Source of the DNA: Earliella scabrosa
Taxonomy: Eukaryota > Basidiomycota > Agaricomycetes > Polyporales > Polyporaceae
Reading direction: 5' to 3'
Assembly: GCA_022605405.1 (NCBI GenBank)
Contig: JABYQQ010000010.1
Coordinates: forward strand, 1 to 64,000
Length of the DNA stretch: 64,000 nt
In this document: in pieces, positions 57,185 through 64,000 of the stretch
Position numbering within the stretch: the stretch's first letter is position 1
How the letters are laid out: every line of letters begins with the position of its first letter
The notes under the pieces: model-generated
Databases searched by the model: none
Seen by the model: the letters and a program-made list of their open reading frames with translations, nothing else
What the model was told of the DNA's origin: nothing
Position numbers and translations under genes: made by a program

Positions 57185-59671
57185 ATGTCTTTTACGAAAC
57201 TCAAGTCTGCACGGAAGGCAAAGGAGTCGCATTCCTTCGTCAACCCAGAAACACCGACGGAAACACGACCTGGCCCACCATTCACTGCAAACACACATGA
57301 TGCAATCCAAGACCTTCCTTCTTCTGGGCAGCTCACCTCTTCTGCGGACGCTGGGACTGCGGACAACGTAATACCCCGTAAATCTAGCTCAGGTACGGTG
57401 GCAATGGACGTAGATCCGCCGCAGGCATCTACTTCTCCGCCGACCGACCAGTCCAAGGCGCCCTCAAACAGTGTGAGCACTACACCTGTGAAGTTACACG
57501 ACTGCCATGCGGCTCTGCCTTTTACTGTTGAGATCCGTGAATCCAGTCGGCAAGGCAGGGGCATCTATGCGAAGTCAGCCTTTTCCGCTGGTAAGCCCAC
57601 TTTCGTGTGTCGATTTCCTCAATGGCATACACTGACATAACGTAGGAACAAGCATCGTGTCAGTGACACCCCACGTGAGCGTCCTCTCGACCGGATACCT
57701 GGACCGTCACTGTTCAGCGTGCGCCGGTCCAGCGCCGCCGACTGGCCTAAAGCGGTGTCCAAAGTGCAAGACCCTCTGGTATTGCAACTCCGTGAGTTCT
57801 GGAAGCCTGCCTTCGTCCCGCGGGACGCCTGACCTTGCTTCAGGAATGTCAGAACAGAGATTGGACGTGGCATAAGCGAGAGTGTAGCGCCCTCCAGAAG
57901 TGGGCCGCAGCGGCGCCGTCACCCGACGTTGCGGTTCCCGGCGACGCAGTCCGGTGTCTGGGACGCATCTTGTGGGGATCTCAGAAAGAGGGGCTGGATA
58001 GCGTGTGGGTGCGTGTGTCATTTGCGGCCATCAGACCTCGGTCAGTGCGCGTGACGCTGACGGCTTCCCGCAGGCGAAGGAAATCCGGATGATGCATTCC
58101 AGTATGTCTGCAGCTGCTTTTTGATGACCGTGTCGTGAATTTGACATAATGGCTCCCACCGCAGATAGGTCATCATTACAACCCTCGGCGTTCGAATCAC
58201 ATACACACATGGCGCACTCGGTTGTCCGGTATCTTGGCGTGTCTTCCCCACAAGAGCTCGAACCTTACGGCCTTAGGTCAGCCGGCGACCTGGTCGACCT
58301 GATCTCCCGCGTAAGTCCCGCTACGCCCACTCCCGCGAAGCTCCGCGCTGATATCCGTAGTTCACGACTAACACATTCACCCTCACCGATCCATCCCTGA
58401 CTCCGATTGGAATCTGCATCGCGCCCTCGGTGGCGTTTGCTAACCACTCCTGCGATCCAAATGCGGTTATCGTGTTCCCTCGCGCCCCGAGCTCCTCCCC
58501 GTCGCTCGAGCCACGCCTTCGCCTCGTAGCGCTACGCGACATCGCCCTCGGGAAAGAGGTGCGCACACTGCCCGCCCCTCTCGTTCTCTTGCTGACGTCC
58601 ACAACGCTCATGCCGGCATAATGCACATCTTGGGAGCTAGATCCGGATATCCTACGTCGACCCCACGCTGCCAAAGACGCTCCGGCAGCAGGAGCTCAAG
58701 GAGGTCTACAGCTTCGCATGTCGATGCAAGTTGTGCACGCGAGCGCTGCCCGCGGACCCGCGGGAAGCCCTTGTGTGTCCCAAAGCTTGCGGTGGGATCT
58801 GTCCCCACCCCGCAGAAGGTATGTCAGATTTCTGTTCGCGCGAAGCAGGGGCCGGCCTCGTCTCTTCTAAGTTCTGACATGGGCGACGTTGCACGCACGC
58901 GACCGACAGGGAACGAGGGCCCCACGCGGTGCGTGAGGTGCCAGATTGCAATAAGCAACATGGACGCCGTTCTGGACGCGCTGCGGGTCGGGCAAGAAGC
59001 ACTCGACAAGGCTTCCTCGCTCCAATTCAAAGGTGCGCTTCTGCTGCTAGTGGTATCGCTAGTCGCGCTTCGCTGTCACCCTTACTCGCGGACGCTGACG
59101 GACTCCGCCGCACGAAACGCTTGCAGACCCGGCGAAGGCCAGACAGCTCACGACGAACATCATTCCCATCCTCGTCGCCGCGGGCGTCACGCCCTCTGCG
59201 CATCCTCTGCTCGCGCTGACGCGCGTCCATCAGGAGCTGCTGATTGCGTCACTGTCGTCCTCTCTGTCCCAGGAGGCCCTCGATGAGACCATCCGTGCTG
59301 CGGCGAAGTACGCTGCGGGGCTGCAGAGCGTGCTCCCGAAGGGACACCCGGTGCGCGCCGTCGCGCTGGCGGAACTCGGGAAGCTGCTCGCTGTGGACGA
59401 GCCGTCTCCGCCTGGCATGTCGGATGTCGCAGAGGCGGGGAGGTTTCCGCCGTCGGGGCCTGCGCGGCTCAAGCTCGCGTACGAGGCCCTCGTCAGGGCA
59501 CACGAGGAGGTGCTCGTCGGATTTGGAAAGGCCGATGGCGGGGGACAGCTCGGAAGAGAACTGCGGGACGCGATCGTGCGCCTTGAGAAGGAGCTGGGTG
59601 TGTGGACTACCGGGATACGGAATGCTTTGGAGGACACGGTCATCGGGCAGGGTGCGTCATCGTCCAAGTGA
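57185..59671 (+). CDS. SET-MYND protein lysine methyltransferase (SMYD-like)
   Basis: Nine exons (57185-57590, 57646-57791, 57844-58008, 58074-58101, 58165-58310, 58361-58558, 58641-58818, 58910-59032, 59127-59671) give 644 aa. After a disordered ~110 residue N-terminus, the SET-N part has ESSRQGRGIYAKSAF. The MYND zinc finger follows with HCSACAG, RCPKCKTLWYCNSECQ and WHKREC. The SET-C part has VAFANHSCDPNAVI, LVALRDIALGKEI and ISYVDPTLP, then the post-SET cysteines in FACRCKLC. The C-terminal ~200 residues are helical and TPR-like (AKARQLTTNIIPILVA, VRAVALAELGKLLAV). This is the SMYD architecture. The target may be a histone or a cytosolic protein. Confidence 0.92.
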
Positions 59672-60251
59672 GGCAAGACGGCGGGGATCCGAGCCCAGAA
59701 GTTGAGTGGTTTTCGTTTCAGGATAGCGGATTGTGACCATGTCTTTCGGATACAGAGAATTAGACTCGATCCGTCCTGCTGCCTGTCGGATGAGCTTTCT
59801 ATATTGAACTGTCCTCCTATAGCGGTCCGCGGCGTGAGCCTGGGCCGCATTGAAACGTTGGGGCGTCTATCGTGAGCTCGGACCCGGCTTTCAGTTCGGA
59901 CCAACGGAAGAGGCAGTACCAACCTCTTCGTCTGGCTGCAGGCTGCAGACCAGTTCGGAACTTGCCCGAGGAGTACTTCGGCTCACGAGCAATCCCGCAT
60001 CGACGCAGGTCCGATGTGCGTATTGCCGACTACGACCTCGCGGAAGATATGCGTTCATCCTTCAAGTCCCGGATGTCTACCGGAAGTCGCAGTGAGTTGT
60101 GGGGTTCCATGGGGCTATATAGGCTGATCTTCTGCTGAGACGTTTTTTCCCAGAATTCTTCGAAACCTTCAGCACTCCTCAATCGTGAACAACTTCGCCT
60201 TAGCCTCTAACCTCATCTCAACCCTCAACCTCACCCTTCCACAACATAACC
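59672..60251. other. 3' UTR and promoter of the kinase gene
   Basis: 60170-60250 is a CT-rich leader before the ATG, a common feature of fungal promoters. The ORFs at 59850-60138 have no splice link to the kinase. Confidence 0.45.
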
Positions 60252-61860
60252 ATGGCTCCTAATCCCAGTACCGCCATCCCTGACCTCTCGGGAAACTACA
60301 TCGACAATGGCAGATACCAGCTCCTCAATCCTCTGGGCAAGGGCTCGTATGGCGTTGTCTACCGTGCGCGAGAACGTCTTCCGAACACTCAACGATCCGT
60401 CCTCCGAGCCATCAAAGTCGTTCGCCGAGCACCACCCACGTCCGGCCGTGGCACCCACCAGACTCGCGAAGCGATGTTGCATGGCTGCGTGTCGGGCCAT
60501 CCGAATGTCGTGTCACTCCACCGCGTCCTCCGTGATCAGAGGTACCTATACTATGTCATGGACTTCTGCGCGGGCGGGGACTTGTTCCATCAAGTAGGCA
60601 GACGGCACGTGTTCGCACGGAACGACGCGCTCGTGAAGAGCGTCTTCCTTCAAATCCTCGACGGCGTCGAGTCGTGCCACAAGAAGCGCGTATTCCACCG
60701 CGACCTTAAGCCCGAGAACATTCTCGCCAACGAGGACCTCTCGCGCGTGTTCATTGCCGACTTTGGGCTCGCGACGCAGGGACGCGAGAGCATTTCTTTC
60801 AACACTGGTACCAGGTACTATATGGGTCCCGGTAGGTTTTCCTGCGCGACTACCGATTATAACGCTATATTCACGATACATCTGTTTACCAGAAAACGTC
60901 GACTGCGACGACAGGGACTACCCATACGATACTCGTCGGAACGACGTCTGGGCTCTCGGCCTGATACTTGTGAACTTCGTCACTGGGCGACTCCCTTGGT
61001 GCAGGGCGACAATCGACGACCCTCTGTTCCTCGCATACCTTGAGAATCCGGAGTACCTGCGCCTGTCTCTGCCGATCTCTTCAAGTCTCAACGACCTTTT
61101 GCACCATATCTTCACCATCCGGCCGCAGGACTGCATGAGCATCGCGGAGTTCCGGACAGCTGTGAGCAACATCGAGACGTTCTGGATGTCAGAAGAAGAG
61201 CTCCGCGCGTCGAACGACGTCGTCCGGCAGGTCTGGAGGACGTACGACCCGCGCCCGCACCCCCGCCGAGTTCCGGTACCTCCTCAGCCTCAACAGGCCA
61301 AATCAACCGACGCCTCGTCGGAATCTGAAGACGAGGGCGACGAGCTGGCGTCAGACACTTCGTCCGAGAGCACCAACGCCGACGGAAGCACGCCTGTCGA
61401 AGAACCATCCCCAGCCCCAGCGGCAGTTCCCTCCCAAGTCCAGCCCAAGGCAGAAGAGGAAGGCTGCGTCATCCCGCCTCCTCTCCCACTCACGTCACCT
61501 CCCAAGTCGCCCGCAGAGCCTCCTGTGCTCATTCGACCCATCCCACGAACGGCGACGCCGGGCGTATTCCCGCTGCAATACCCCGAAAGCCGGCCGGCGT
61601 GTATGCCGAAGAACCGTGCGCCCGCCACCGCCGCCGCACCAGTGCAGCCGCCTTCAACTGAGGAGCCGGAGAGCGACGGGCCTGCAACCCCACAGATGTG
61701 CGCGCAGGTCGTCCCGGACGTCGTTATCGCCGAACCGCTGGACGAGACGGTGTCGCGCGTTGAACGTGCTGCGATCGCGCGTGTTTCCCAGGAAGAGAAG
61801 GAAGAGAGCACGGGCTCTAGGTTGGGCAGGCTGTTCGCCCAGCTGGTCGCAAAGGTGTGA
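60252..61860 (+). CDS. Ser/Thr protein kinase, Ran1/Sks1-like
   Basis: Two exons (60252-60831 and 60893-61860). Kinase domain: glycine loop LGKGSYGVVYRA, catalytic Lys in AIKVV, hinge YYVMDFCAGGDLFHQ, HRDLKPENILANED with catalytic Asp, IADFGLATQG, NTGTRYYMGPENV and NDVWALGLILVNFVTGRLPW. The HRDLKPENI and DVWALGVIL-N pattern, with Asn-Pro-like contacts, suits the fungal Ran1/Sks1/Vhs1 group that acts in nutrient sensing and meiosis control. The APE triplet is GPE. The ~240 residue tail is Pro/Glu/Ser-rich and ends in a short helix (ESTGSRLGRLFAQLVAKV). The upstream 80 bp are pyrimidine-rich. Confidence 0.85.
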
Positions 61861-62388
61861 AAATCTAGAGCGCCTTCAAGTTGTTGAGCAGGTCGCCTGT
61901 TGAGATTCGTTGATTCGGATCCACCTCTGCCATTTCGCTGGAACGGAAGGACAATGATTTGTATGCTTCGAACGTCGATATATACCTATACCAGTACCAA
62001 TGCTTGTTACTCGATTGATTTTACCAAGCTCGAGACCGCCGGACGTTGTTCAACCACCTACTCTATTGGCCTGATCCTAATGCATCCCTCCTTATCGCGC
62101 TCTATACCCCATTCTCACAAAGCCCTATGACAAGCGATGCTCCATGTGGTACATAGGTAATGATTCGCCGACGTCTGCATCAGACCCGACCCTCGGGGTT
62201 CGGAGGCGGAGGTGGTGGCCTGTGGTGGCTGGAGCCAGACTTGCGTTCTATGGGCGCTAGTCGAGCGCGTATGACGATGCTCGTTACGTCCATGCAAGTG
62301 AGTTCGCTGAGGGCGTCTTGCCCACGACGGTCATGTCTTCTGCTGCCCATCTCTAGCTCCCTCTCATACCACAACCTACCTCTTCGAC
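61861..62388. other. Intergenic before the IKS kinase
   Basis: No supported ORF. Confidence 0.45.
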
Positions 62389-64000
62389 ATGCTGGACGAC
62401 ACGGACCCGCCATCTCCGTCTGGTGCTCTTCTCGCCTTAGCCCCTGTGGACCATGAATGGCAGCCTATTCTCCACGTCTCGAACCAAGTCGTGCTCTACA
62501 ACCCTACCTCTCATGCACTCTCGATCAGGACACACTCGAGGCCGCCCTCACCCTCACTCGCACGACATGCACGCTGTCCGTATTGTCATAGGTCCCTGTC
62601 CAATGGCCGACGGCATGCCGGTGACGGTGACCTGGACAGTGACATCGACTCGGAGGAGCAGAACTTCGAACGCGCGTCGAACAGGGCGGCGAACTACTTC
62701 CAACTGCTTGAGGTTGCCAACGAGTCATCTCGGCCCGCGAGCCCTATGAGCGCAGCGAGCTCGGCTGGACCAAGCGCGTTTCGTGCGGACAATATGGCGG
62801 AGGGCTACTTCAAGGCCTTCTTTCAGGAAGTCTGCAGATTGGGTATGGGTGCAAATGGGAGTGTATTCCTGTGCCAGGTGTGTTCTCTCGCCGAACGAAT
62901 CGCGTGGTTCCCCAGATCTCATGTCCGTTGCAGCATGTCCTTGACGGAAACTCTCTTGGTATGTAATCCCGCCACCCAAACACAATCATCCCTATAGCCT
63001 ATACTCCGTCAGGGTACTTTGCTGTCAAGAAGGTCGCGGTGGGACAATCTCATTCATACCTATTGGACACACTCCGTGAGGTATGCTTGTGTCCGTCAAG
63101 GTTCATGTGTACGTACGCGTTTCTCAGAGTTACACCGACATGTGCGCAGGTCCGTCTTCTGGAAAAGCTGCACCACCCAAACATCATCACCTATCACCAC
63201 GCATGGCTAGAGTCGTGTCAATTCTCCTCTTTCGGACCCAGAGTCCCCACGTTACAGTGAGCAGGAGGCTTTCCGTTCGTGCTTCGAGGCGCTACTGACA
63301 TACACTCACACACTCCACTAGCATCCTAATGCAGTGGGCGGAGGGAGGAAGCTTGGATGACTTGATTGATACACGTTTGGGTAGGCGTGCCCCGAACCTG
63401 CCTCACCTCCGTGCAACAACAGGTGCATCTCCTGGGAACTTGTCAGTTCCTCCCTCTTCCACCCCATCACCTGAACCACAAGGCGGTCAGCCCTACTCTC
63501 GCAATGCGCGCATTCGCGCATTCCGTGAACTCCAACGTGCACCGCCTGAAGAGCGTGAACGACTCCGGCGTGAGATGGGTCTGAATGGGGGTGGCGCGCA
63601 GGGTTCGAAGACACAGGCGGACTGGAAGCCCGTCCACCTGCTGAGCGCAGAGGAGGTCCACGACCTGTTCGAAGATGTCGTTGCAGGCCTCGCGTTTCTG
63701 GTGCGGTCTCCTGAGGTACCCTGATGCGCGTCTTGTGGAGCTCATCGCATTGCACCCACAGCATGAGAAATCGATCTTGCACTTGGATCTCAAGCCCGGC
63801 AACGTCCTTTTGACGTGGGACGAAGGAAGGCTGGTGTGAGTGTGGTCACACTCGGTATACGTTACCTGGAGCTCTTCTCATGGAACGCACAGGCCCCGTG
63901 CAATGTTGTCCGATTTCGGGACATCGCAAGACATGCTCAACGCGCGCACACGGTCAGGGAACACCGGGACGTTCGTATATCTTGGCGCAGTTGATCCTAC
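62389..64000 (+). CDS. IKS1: IKS-type Ser/Thr protein kinase, 3' truncated by window end
   Basis: Starts at 62389 with MLDDTDPPSPSG, then EWQPILHVSNQVVLYNPTSH, a segment shared by basidiomycete IKS kinases, and a CPYC pair. The kinase domain has LGMGANGSVFLCQ, the catalytic Lys in YFAVKKVAVG, LREVRLLEKLHHPNIITYHH, LMQWAEGGSLDDLI, a long Pro/Arg-rich insert, ILHLDLKPGNVLL with HLD in place of HRD, and MLSDFGTSQDML. Several introns interrupt it; a short one splits CQ and HVLDGNS. The window ends in the activation segment, so the C-lobe is missing. Iks1 function in yeast is poorly understood. Confidence 0.88.

Overview
The window is nuclear DNA from a filamentous basidiomycete, most likely an Agaricomycete (mushroom or wood-decay fungus, perhaps Polyporales). 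Genes are GC-rich and interrupted by many 50-70 nt GT-AG introns, intergenic gaps are short, and the families are fungal: RNR2, VHS-GAT protein, V-ATPase E, PIL1, long-form tRNase Z, GH51, FAD2-type desaturase and IKS kinase. Exon models were built by eye from splice sites, reading-frame phase and family motifs. Where exon lengths are given, they sum to whole codons.

Layout. 1-11.7 kb is an accessory, gene-poor island. It holds a decayed fragment of a Helitron-associated DUF6570 reading frame, a compact but complete-looking ribonucleotide reductase small subunit, a RING-finger gene with one in-frame TGA, an F-box protein, fungus-specific orphan exons and a minisatellite. 11.7-20 kb carries two tandem IFI6/27-like proteins, a Dcr2-type phosphoesterase, a zinc alcohol dehydrogenase and an HNH-domain protein. 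20-32 kb is mostly housekeeping: VHS-GAT trafficking protein, V-ATPase subunit E, an orphan, an O-fucosyltransferase-like protein and a CmcJ/AsaB-type oxygenase. 32-40 kb carries an MCT-like transporter, a long PIL1 eisosome protein and an orphan. 41-53 kb carries tRNase Z, a GH51 arabinofuranosidase (tail to tail with tRNase Z) and a delta-12 desaturase. 53-56 kb is GC-rich and without a supportable gene. 56-64 kb carries a small conserved protein, a SET-MYND methyltransferase, a Ran1/Sks1-like kinase and an IKS-type kinase cut by the window end.

The neighbourhood does not form a single pathway. The oxygenase next to the MFS transporter is the only pair that suggests a metabolite function. 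The most notable findings are small-scale gene-structure features: a 25-nt last exon that gives the RNR2 gene its R1-binding tail, an 8-nt microexon encoding the first His box of the desaturase, a GC-AG intron near the end of GH51, a possible CTG-started Arg-rich mitochondrial presequence on tRNase Z, and a TATA box so close to one ATG that an internal start may be used. No tRNA, rRNA or CRISPR array was recognised.
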